A DNA stretch of 64,000 bases, taken from contig JBHGNT010000007.1 in assembly GCA_043228905.1 (NCBI GenBank), forward strand, positions 16,244,001-16,308,000, read 5' to 3'. A model generated the notes under the pieces. That model had not been told where the DNA came from. It searched no databases and saw only the letters and a list, made by a program, of their open reading frames with translations. Position numbers and translations under genes: made by a program. This document shows positions 12,201 through 24,200 of this stretch, piece by piece. This DNA comes from Azolla caroliniana (lineage: Eukaryota; Polypodiophyta). Position 1 is the stretch's first letter. Every line of letters starts with the position of its first letter.

Positions 12201-15200
12201 GGGGGAGGGGAAGGTGGCACACACGATCGCACACGTACCGAGGAGTAAAATTCAAAGGGTCTTGGTTCTCCTTACAAGAGGCTGCATGTGCTCGACTTTC
12301 TAGTGGATATGCAGCCCTTAGATGTGCACATATACAATTCCAAGAGAAATTAAATAGTGGCTATTTGATACACTTGTCACATTGACACTTCTCTATGAAG
12401 TAAACCTTGGGATCAAGTCTTAAAAAAGGCAAACAATTGAAATGATTTGTAGAGACCTCTTATATGGACATGCATCTATCCCATGTGCTGCTGTGGATCT
12501 CTTCACATCAGTTAGAGATTGAGGCATGCAAATATGCATGAATACTTCTATTAGAAAGAATTTGCCAATTGCATCATAAGGGAGTGGAATCTGAAGAACA
12601 CCATGTTTGTCATTTGTATTATTTTCTATGCAATTGGAGGGAGATACCATTGTTTGTCTAAGCAAGGCTTTGGGTCACTAGACAAGGTAATAGAAAATGA
12701 GGACCATTGCAAGTGCTTCCCTTGCATTGGAGACCTCTCCATTCTGGATTGGCCTATTCTAGAGATCTTTTGAAGAAAAAAATTATAATTTATCTGCTTT
12801 GGAATCTTACATCTATAATTGTAGGGTAGGGCTTCTGTAGTAATCTATTTTGACTTTCTTTTCTACTTGGTACATTTATTTTGGTTTTTCGTTCTCAAAG
12901 ATAAGGCAACATTTTAAGATATAATCTGTTGTTTGTTTAATATATCTTTCTTTCTTGCTTTATTTTCTTCTATAGGTCTTCTCTTGGGGAAGGGGAAAAT
13001 ATGGCCAGCTTGGCCATGGCTCTATTGACAATGAAATAAGGCCCTTACAAGTTAAGGCTTTAGCAGATCAAATGATTATTCAGGTTGTGTGTGGTGGTGA
13101 TCATACACTGGCTGTGAATAACGATGGAGAAATTTTTGCGGTAAATTACTATCAGATTTGTAGATTTGTATGATGATTTTTAAGCCTCAATGGTATATTG
13201 ATTTTATATAAGAGTTCTGTTACAGTGGGGCAGAGGACATTGGGGTCAGACTGGATTAGGAACCTTGGAAGATGTACATACTCCAAAGCAAATAATTTTA
13301 CCTCACAATGAATTTATTATTCAAGCTTCTGCAGGTGCACGGCATTCTGTTGTTTTAAGTAGAGACAAAAAAATATATGGATGGGGGGATGGAGAACAAG
13401 GTCAGCTTGGACAAATTTCAAGGTGGGTATTTGAATTTCTAATGATTATAGTTGAAGATATCAGACTGTTAAATATCAGGGTAGCTGTCTAGAGTCTTAT
13501 GATTATGGTCCTCATCACTAAGGCTTTTTAAGTTATACAGCTTTTTCATCTATTCTTGGTGATTATGTACAGTAGCAAGGTGCAAACACAACCATTCCTC
13601 ATCACAGGGGTTATGGATGATGATTTAGATCCGTCTTTTGTGGTTGCTGCGGGCGAACATACTTTTATTGTATACAAGTCTCTATCTTCAAGGTGAGTTT
13701 TCTTCATGAGTTAAATTTTATTGGAAAATATTCTCGTTAACACCAGCCAGACATATGGTCTTAGGAATTGTTTCTTTATCCAATTGCAGAAATGAGAGAT
13801 ACAAGAACTCTCATGAACCAGATATATTAGGTACAAAAGAAGAAATCCATCCTGAGCCTTCTATATCACCCACTGATGAGAATGTCCATGGTAATGGACT
13901 CAGATCTGTTAAAGTTCCAGATTTGCTGGGATTACTTGAGGTATGATTTATCAGCAATGGTTCCTGATTTTGTCTTTTAGCATTGTGCTGCACATGCTTT
14001 CAGAGATTTCTAGAAAAAAATAGTCTGGTACTTCTAATAAACTCTGACTTCCAATGATCATTATTGTTTATTAAATTAATATGGATATTCGACTGGTGGG
14101 TAACCTCACTGATGTGAATAGGGTTGAAGAAAATGGCATAAGTATGGTCTTCAGAAGCTTATCTCAACAAAACTTTAATGTGGGATATCACAACTTGTTT
14201 GAGATTATTTGGTGCATCTTTGGTCATCAATTGAGTAGTTTCTGAAAACATCTTTGATCATCAGTTACTTAACTACTAACTACTTCAACAAAAACTGGTA
14301 GTGAAAACACTCTTTTTCCAGTTCTAACCTTTGAGAAGTATGTCCACTGGTTGTATAAAACTCTACTATTTCCATGTGATCTACAGTGTGTGGTTCCGTA
14401 AATGTTGAATGAATAGTGACAGAACCACTAGGGTCTAAATAAATGTGATAAAAGTTTTCAAAAAGTTGAGTAGTTACTACAAATCTAACTCTCTATTGCA
14501 GTGTAGCAACCACAAACTTCACTTTCTTGAGAAAGGCAATGATATGCATTGAGAGTCCATTAAGATTGGCCTTTAGATCACTTTAAGAACAAAGAACACA
14601 AATACGTCTTTGACCCATAAAACTGCTCAGTAAAATACGATACCCATTTTCAGAAAATCCCTGTATCTTTTTAGCTTGCAAGTCTTTGCTTGGTAAAAAC
14701 AATCTTATGAACTTTGTGCATCATACTTCTGATTTGACTGTACATATGATCTGTCTCACTGGACAAACCTGAACCTCAAAAGGCATTAATATAACCTTAC
14801 CTGTTTTTCTTTCTTTTTTATCCATGTGAAAAATAAGAACTTTCTGTCTCTGTTTATATTTATGTTTTGAAATATTAATAAAATTCTCTCTCCCTTCTCT
14901 ATTTTTGCATAAACGTTTTGCTGATGTTTATCACATACATGATTAGGATGGATCAGATTCAGCCAAAAAAATTACTCTAGTTGGTCATGCTGTGGAGGAT
15001 ATATTTTCATCTGTGAGATTTTTAATTCTAACATTTAAGCTTCAACCTTCCTTTTGGCGAAAACATGATGTTGAAGCTAATGGTATCCAGAAAGAACATT
15101 CAGGTATACTACAGATTCTTTAATTAGTATATTTCATTGTATGCTAAGCTAGTAGTATCTACAAACATTTAGGTACATCATAGCTTCTTTATAGTACAAC

Positions 15201-18200
15201 GTATTTCATTATGTGTGGCAAATATTCAACTCAGTTTTGTAATTATTTCCTCAGAGATTGATGGGCATGGACTTGATGTTGAATCTATTCGAAATGTCTA
15301 TCAACGAATTTTAGAATTGCGTAATCTAGAGGTAATGTCAGCTTGAACATAGTTGTGATTATATTCTTGATTGATATGTTCTTCGTTTTTGTTCCAACTA
15401 ATCTGCAGATACTGAAAAAACTTGGTGATTCTATAATCCGATTGTTTATGGGCATTGAGAAATACATGGCTAGTGTACCTCAATCACGATGGATAAGAGT
15501 ACTCCCTTCTCTAAGCTTATGCTATATTAAAACAGCTTTCATTGTTGTTATGTGTAATTAATTTTGAGTTAAACAAAAATTGCTCCACTAAAGAACAAAA
15601 TGCATGATTGCATTTCATGTCGAAAAACCTGAATGGGCTATTTAAGGAGTAATGGTAACTAGTGAAAAAGTAATTCTAACCACAGGCTCATGTATAACCA
15701 TGGATGTCCTGGTAGCTTGTGTGCTCAATAGAAAGTGATGAAAATTGGATTCTAAGTTCTAACAACTGATAACATTCAATGGAGCTTCCATGCATCAAGA
15801 TTATTCTTGAAGATTCTTGGGGCCCACTGTGGTGCTTGGCTTTTGCCAAACTACCAATAATATTGTTTGATTTTAAATCTGTTTCCTTGAAAGTAGAGTG
15901 TTGTCTTGTATTAGAATACATTGTAAAAAACATGTTTCGTAGGCAAATTCAGCTTTTGTTTAGTTTTGTGTTTCTTGAGAGAACCTTGTGTTCAATCAGA
16001 AATTCTATTGCAAGGTTCACACAAGTTATCGCACTAGTATACAATGAGATAATTTATTATCATTTGTACATGGACTATTGGAATACTATGAGAATGCTGA
16101 CTAGAAAATATTAGTTTCTCGTTGGCGTCACACTAGCATGCAATTGTGGCTCCAAGTGATCATATGCCCATAACAATATACTCTGGTCTTGATGTCTTGG
16201 CATGCTGTGACAACACATGTGCCACACTCATCTGAACAATGACCAGCCGCCGCTGTTATGAACAAGTTAAGTCTATTATTACCTAACACAGAAGATGCTT
16301 TTCTCACCTCGGAGACCTCTCCATCATGGACCCAATTTATGAGATCTAAGATTCCGCTAGTCCTCAAGCTGATGTCTACAAGGGTACAAAACTCTTTCTG
16401 AGCAAACAATGGCATCTCCTGTGGATATCAAATGTACTCTATATCTACAGATATGGTGCACTGATGTGTGTGGTTTCATTTAGGATATTCTGGCCTATAG
16501 ATAGACGTTAACATTCTGCGTTTGATCTTGGATTGATCCATGTTGGAGATCTTTCAAAGGCAGAAGTGCCAATCTATGTGAGCTCATTCGTTATGTTCTT
16601 AGGTAATGGGAATATCTAATATTTATTTCAGTTTGTTGCTCTCTAAGATGAGACAACATTTTCATTTGTAATCTCATTCACTCTCATAGGCCATTTGGGT
16701 CCCTTAACAGATATTCCTATGCTTTTCTTTATCTTTTTTTCCCCCATAACATTGTAATGTTAATTACTGGGGATATCTCCCTTTATGAAAAGACTTGTTT
16801 TATACTGTTAACTGGATGATATTGAAATGCATTACTAAATTCTATCTTTTGTCTCCTTATTCCAAGTTGTTTGGCACATTCCTCACTATTTTTTATGGAA
16901 TTTGGATAGGCTCTTCTGATTGGATTTCAAAGTCCTCTTATTGGTGAAAAAGGGTAAGGATCTACATGGTAATTGATATTAATTCTAAATTGGTGTCATT
17001 TGATGGAAACAAGCCGTTATTTTGGCAGTCTTGGAGAGATGGTATCAACGAGAATATTTTCAGCATTTTCTCAGTTATCTCAATCCAATGGAGCAGTATG
17101 TCACTTTGTTATACTCTTTTAGTTTTGAAATCACCGATCGTTGAAATTTGTTTAAAAATGAGGAAGTTGCATATGGTATTGTGCATTGTTCATAATTTTT
17201 CTAGAAAAATAGTAATGCCTTCTATTTATAATATCTATAATGCTTGAAATTGATGTGATCTGAAATATAAGCACAAACTGGCCTGGATGAGTTGCAAAGG
17301 TGCTCTTAAAAGAAAGAGTAAGGAAGCAGCAGACAGCTTTCTTTGCAATTTGAGGACTTGGCCCATTTTGGTCCATTTAGATTTATCTTGTGTTCTTGTT
17401 CTTTGAACACAGATGTACATGTTTCAGCTGACATAGGGAAAATATTGTAAATTGATGGTGCAGACCACAAGGTATATTAGTTTCAGCATTGGTGCATCAG
17501 GTTTTGAATCTAGTCAAAGTATCGTTGATTTCTGCTGCTATAGGGAAAGTGCTTGAAATAAAGCCTCTGTAGTGGCGTATTTTTCAGTAGATTCCAGAAT
17601 CTGAAGACAAAATTGCCTGCCTCATTCTGTTTCGCTAAATCTATATAATGGACCATAGCATAAAATATGTGTAGTTCTTCATGCATGGGTATGGTTGTTC
17701 TCTATGTATACATTTTCCCATTAGTTTTTCTGATCTTCTTTGTGATAGATTGCAGCATGTTTATGTAAAGCAGATATCATTAGGCTTCATATAAAGCAGA
17801 TATGTCAACTGTTGTTTTGACAAAGTTGATTCATACTTTAAAGAGTCAGTGAGATGCCTCCTCTGCCATTTGTAGGATAGTAGAGGAAAGGCATCAGCCC
17901 AGCTTTGGATTTTGGTGACATTCAGGCTTGTTTTTGTGCTTTCAGGAGTCATTGGGATTTCTCTAGTGGCATGTCAGGGAACCGAAGTAAAAGCATCAGA
18001 CTGCCTTAAGATTTGGGCACATTAAACCTGTTCTGCATTTCACTCATGGCCACTTTGTGTGGCATTACGCACCATCATAGTGGTTTCTTATTAATGGGTA
18101 AGGTTTCTTATTCATAGTGTAGTACCCTGGCCAACTTCCACATGGGGCTGTTGTGTAATTTCGTTTGGGTTTGCTCTTCCTCTGAAATTATGCCACACAG

Positions 18201-21200
18201 AGAACTGATGAACTTCAGCTACTGTTAATATATACCCTTCAAAAAGCAATTCTATGTTCTAACTGCTAGGCATGCTTTGAAAACCAAAAACATAATTTGA
18301 ACTAGAATTGTCAATGAGACCTAAGAAAGGTTGTGAGATGATTTTGGTGGATATCTTGTATGCATAAAGAGAGGTGTTAAAGGTGAAACTGAAATGTAAA
18401 ACACAAAGTAAATTTAATATTATCACGTTTCAAGGATTAGAAAGCAAGTATAAAACAGTACTAGAATTCCAAGTTTTTCAGAAATCTTCAGTCACTTATC
18501 TAGAATCATTGGTAAAAGCATATGTTCATACACAGAAAATCGCAGTATGGTTGAGGAGCTATCCTAAAGAAATTTTTGGTGGCCGTTTTGTTCGTGGTGT
18601 GCTGCGGTACTTGTCAAACAGGTATATTCCTATATTGTCTAAATTGCATGACGTTGTTCAGTGCAGTTCTGATTGTTGGGAACAATGTTTTCTAGAAATG
18701 ATTTCAGTTCCAGGAGAGGTATTGTCAAAGAGGTTACAACAGCAATAAAGGTATTTTAATGGAACAGTTCCTTGTGACTCCATTAATAGGAATAAAGAAT
18801 ATGATTCCATTTGATGTTATGAAAGAAAGCATTTCGTTTTATTTGAATCCCATGTTTTCATTGTTGATTTTGTATCTGCATATCCATCTAGGTACTTTTA
18901 ATCTAGTCCTTCAATAGGAAAAATGATTATGATTCCATTTGATGTTATGAAAAAAGGCATTTCTTTTCTGCCTCTGCGTCCCCCTCCTGTTGTCCATTCC
19001 CAAAAGCATCTCATCTCTCCATGTGTAGAGTGCAGGTTCTGTCATACTCAAAGAACAGTGCATATAGATGCTGTTCAATGTCTTTTTAGACATAGTGAGC
19101 ATGTTAGATTCCTCAAATGGATACCTGAATATTATAAATCGTTTTGCACGTTATAGTAACTTACACTTTTCAGTGAGACCCAGAAGAGTGTTTTTTGAGC
19201 TACCCCTTGTGCAGGATGGCATCATAGTATCTATTCTGCCTATTTTTCAACAGGTTTCAGCTTTCTATGGCTGAAAATTGAGCGTTGAATTCATCACTTT
19301 TGACATCGATGAGTAGAGAAAAAGCTCTGTGATGTTATTTAGACACGGCATTTCTTAGGGGTCAACATCCATTATGTAGCATTGGGATTATATTGTGAAT
19401 TCTGGTTGTAACAGGAACCCTCGTTCTTTTGAAAATTCTCTGACAAGTCTAATCCCTTTTAATTTCATTTGTTGGGGGAGATTGGAGAGAAGTCGTTAAA
19501 ATTTTATATGAAATATCTAACTCAGCTAGTTTTTGGTGTATGAAAACTTATCAGTATCAACTGATGGCTCTAAATGCTAGTCTATTTTTGTCATTATTTT
19601 TTCATTCTTCAAGGAGAAATTGGGAGAAAGTTTAAATATGGAGGACTTAACAAACTACAATGTCCTCAAATTTAGGCATTGTAAATAATCTAATGTGGGA
19701 GTTGCATGGAGCTTGACCTTCTAATAAAATCATGTTATTATGACCAGATCACTCTTTAAATTGATCATGCATACCATGGCTAAGTAACAATAATAAACTA
19801 ATTTTTTCTTTTGGGTTTAGGTTTTGTGGCTTTTACATGAAGCAAATAAGGCAGAGCATCTTATTTCTTACACAGAATTCTATAGCAAAGAGATCAGTGA
19901 AATTGCAGACTTACAAGTACGATATATTTAGTAAATATGTAAGGAATACTTTGCTTTCATAGATCTTTACCTAGCTCCGTTTTGGTCTCATGATGTAGGA
20001 AGACTATCTAAGATGGAACCATTATGCATATGAAAAGGATTTGAATTCATTTGTCTCATTTTGTCAGGTAACTATGTACAATTCTTGCCATTATTAAATT
20101 CATGATCTAGATAAACTCAGACAATACCTCATAATTTTGTAGGTTCCATTCATATTGACACCACAAGCAAAAAGCAAAGTCTTACAGGTACTAATTACTT
20201 AAATTTGATAATCGTACATATTTTATAAGAACACTCAATAAGAATATTTTGTGCTTAAATTTAGGTCGAAGCTAATATTTACAAGCAAAGGATAATGCAA
20301 GCATCTGTTTTCCAGCATCTTCTAGGGAATGTTCTTGCAATCCCCTTCCTCATACTGAGAGTATGAAACAATTAATGATTTTTCTTTACAGAATACCCAA
20401 ACATACGTGCATCTTATTTATGGAACTAAATTTCTTGTACAGGTTAGAAGAACCAACCTAATCCAGGATGCTCTGTGTCAGCTGCATGTGGACCATATTA
20501 ACTATAAGAAGCCTCTTAAGGTTTGACGTGTTACTTGTTATTTCACAAATGATTTGCCTGCTCCCTAAGGGGAACACTTGCTGTAAATGTGAAATAGAAT
20601 GTTTTAAGGAATTTTGTCTCCCTAGAAAGAAGGATTTGAATATAAAAACATTCAGCTTGAGGTAATCAGTTGACATAATACAAGCCATAACGAGGTACTA
20701 CTTTAGAGACATACAAAAAAACAGGGCTTCAGCAAGCACTACAGAGGAGTTGTGATTTTGTACATTCGAATTACGTCCAATGCCTGTTTTTAATTATTTC
20801 TTTAGTACAAGTTACTATACCCCTTGGTTTTGAAGAAAAAAGAAAACAGAAGGAAAAAGTCTAAAAAAAGATTAACTTCAATCCTGATGCTCCAAATTTC
20901 TATTAAGGCAAATGGTATGGTGGAAAAAATTTCACAGTCAAAGAAGACTCTAGTGTGTACCTCTGAATCAGGAAATTTAATTGGAGTACCCTCAAATGGA
21001 GATATGATTCATGTTTGCCAGCATGCCAGCAATCTCTACCCGAGTGACCATTCCATCATAAAGGCTGGCATGAGACAAAAACATGAATAACACTGTTTCT
21101 TTCACCATTTTCTTGTATGATTTTGTCTCTTTTCTTTAGGCTTAACTCATGCAGGATTCCTCTACATTTGCGTTTTCATTTCAATCACCATGTTTTCTTT

Positions 21201-24200
21201 AACATCCTTTCTTGGAGATCTTATCTATTGACACCTAGGATAGGGAAATTCCAGCTTGATCTCATTGTTAATTCCATGAACTCAAAAAAAGAGATAAAGA
21301 AAGAACTTTTGATGGTCATGTATGCTCATATAGCATGTGGATGTACTCTTCTAAGGTGATTCAGATTTCTTTGTCCATTATATAATAATCCTCCACTGAG
21401 AATTTTCAGTACCTAGTGTTACGTGAGATTTATTTAGTCAATCATCCCTTTGAGATGTTGAATATATACCCCTTGGGTTCAACTGAGTTGTATTCTAGAC
21501 ATTTCTCATGTGTTCCACAGATATTGGTACATAGGAGGAGAATAATGTGAATAGAAATTCTGGAAGAGGTCATGCACAATCCATGTGATACCATGTCAAT
21601 GAAATAAAACTGAATGTGTATTACAAAAAAAATGTTGATCTCTATACATTTGCTTTATGATACAAGTACTTACCTTCTTATAAATGGCTGATATTATAAC
21701 AAATATTTGCTAGGTTATATTTGAAGGTGAAGAAGGAGTTGATGAAGGGGGAGTGACAAAGGAATTCTTTCAACTTTTATGTCGTGAACTTTTCAATGCT
21801 GATTATGGTACCCTTTTATGAAAAACGGTTGATATTTTTATTTGGTTCAAATTTTACAAAATAAAGATGTAAGAAAATTGTAAATTAGGTAAAACTAGAA
21901 TGTAATTGACCTTCCAAGTGCGAGACAAAGTTTTCAAATTTCTATTAACACAGTAAAGGCCAATGAACTTTCTATGGATGGCCACCCTATCAAACATCAT
22001 CCAGTCCACCACGAGTGGCCCAAAGATATTAACTGTTATTAAAAGAAAGAAAGAAAAATATATTAACTTCTGTAAGAGATGAAAATGATCCATGAGTCTG
22101 AATGAGAAATTCTATTATGGATGTTGTCTCATTATAGAGAGGAACTGACAGAAGTCTAATGAGGGAACTGGTAGTTATTGTGTCACCTAGACAAACACCT
22201 GCATATAGTGTACACCACTAATACTATTATGTAGGTTAATTCATGAGAATCTCAGGTCATCTATCCTATCCGCATATCATTTCCAGGTTAGTAGAGCGAC
22301 TTTTGTTCTCCATATTGTTTAATGCATGGCAGCAGTTTCATTCTACCAGTCATATCCATGTGAGAGTGTCAGTGCAGGTAATCTGAGATGATCTCCTATA
22401 TGTACTACATATTCTATAAATTCTATATTTTTAGGAGCAGGCCTTCCAGGAAGCTTTCGTAGTAGCCTCAATAAGGAGAAAGAAAGAAAGATATATCAAA
22501 GTCTTTTAAGAGGCCAAAATGGCCTATAGGACCAAACAAGAGATTACATCTGAATTGTTGTTTTGTCTTTGAGAATAACCACCCAAAATAAATGTTATAA
22601 AAAACTGAAAATAAGATAAAATCCAATAAAATGTAAAGAATCTTGTTATCGACATATGTAAGATTCTGAAGTCAGCTATATTGTAATTTTGTCTTGCACT
22701 CATTGTTGGGATTCATATTTTAATGGCCTCAATTAGGTGCTACTGAATAAATTAGTGCTACTGAATAAATTTCAGTTCCATTTTTGTACTAGCGAGTATT
22801 TGATCTCAACTTATTGGAACTTCTAAACTTTCTACTCTACAAAAAATAAAGCATTGTTTTTCTAATAGGCCATCAGAACTCTACTTAGAGATGTCAATGC
22901 ATGTTTCCCTGTTTCAATGGGTTACATATATGAGTCATGTGTGTCCTTTATGTATTACAGGGATGTTTACATATAACGATGAAACGCGAAACTTCTGGTT
23001 CACCCCCAATTCTGTAGAATCAGCAGAGACGTTTGAATTGGTAACTAAGAGAATCAATTTTATATGAGCACCTTTTCTTATTTTATACACATTCTGTATC
23101 CTGATATCACATTTCATTTCAGGTGGGAACCATATTGGGTTTAGGCATTTATAACAACGTGATACTTGATGTTCACTTACCCCTTGTAAGTTTTCCCGTG
23201 CTACTAATGACTTCAAAATTTGATGTTCACTTACCCCTTGTAAGTTTTCCCGTGTTACTAATGCCTTCAAAATTCAGGCAATTTGTTTTCTTGCTTTATC
23301 TGTTACCCATACGGTAAGTAATATGCCCACAAAGGTATTGTAGATAGAATGGAAAGGGAAAATTATCTAAAATATTCTTACATGATACAAAATTACAACA
23401 ATGCGCTTGTCTATTTTCAAAATTACCAAAATATAGTTTGTCAAAGTTGAAACTCTCGATCACTCATGAAATGTAAGATAATATATAGAGAACTTTCTTG
23501 TGTATGAAGATATGGTCATATTCTTGTTTTTTCTGTAGGTCAATATTTAAATTCACCTTTGCATGCAGGTTGTCTACAAGAAGCTTCTGGGTGTCAAGCC
23601 TAATCTGGAAGACCTGAAGGACCTACAGCCACAGGTTGCCAAAAGCCTAAAGCAAATACTAGATTTTGATGGTGACATTGAAGACACATTTTCCTTAACA
23701 TTCCAGGTCTATTCTCAATCAAACTATTATTTTATGTGACATTTAGAGCATTTTCATTTTTGACAAGACAATTTTCAGGTCTCGTATGACTACTTTGGGG
23801 ATGTAAAACTTTATGATCTTGAACCTGATGGAGGAAATGTACCAGTTACAAATGAAAACAAAGAAAAGTAAGTTTGAAATCTTTTTGCTATTTTTCTTAG
23901 TCGTGGATAAAAGTCATTGATATAGATTAATCCCAAACCTTAAGTGTAGTAACAAAAATATTGATGCCAACGAGATGTTAAGTAACCATATTTCTGTGAC
24001 ATACAAAATTAATGGTCTTCTGCATGTTGAAACATATGTCACATGCCATAGAACAAAGTCCTGTTGACTGTAGGTTATCTGTGGTGCAAGTGTGTCACTC
24101 TTACGAAGTCGGCGTTCAGAGGGATGTACACAAGAATGTCATGAAACAACTGAACATTTTTTGGTTCGCTTGAGAAGATTAAGACAGGGAAGATACATCA

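Larger units (their letters stand above)
7999..13692 (+). other. Exons 2-9: seven RCC1 repeats (beta-propeller)
   Basis: Exons 2-9 encode about residues 24-394. Each blade carries the RCC1 signature: [86 protein letters not shown] and [13 protein letters not shown]. Between them lie the usual ACG.NH(S/T).AL-type strands ([47 protein letters not shown]). Seven blades is the count expected for a closed propeller. In RCC1 proteins this fold binds chromatin, small GTPases or substrates; here substrate recruitment for ubiquitination is an inference from HERC proteins. Confidence 0.9.

Noticed and set aside
18667-18718. Alternative exon 17 ([17 protein letters not shown])
   Set aside because: Would need an intron of 45 bp, below the usual plant minimum, and gives a poorer join to the next exon than 19184-19253.
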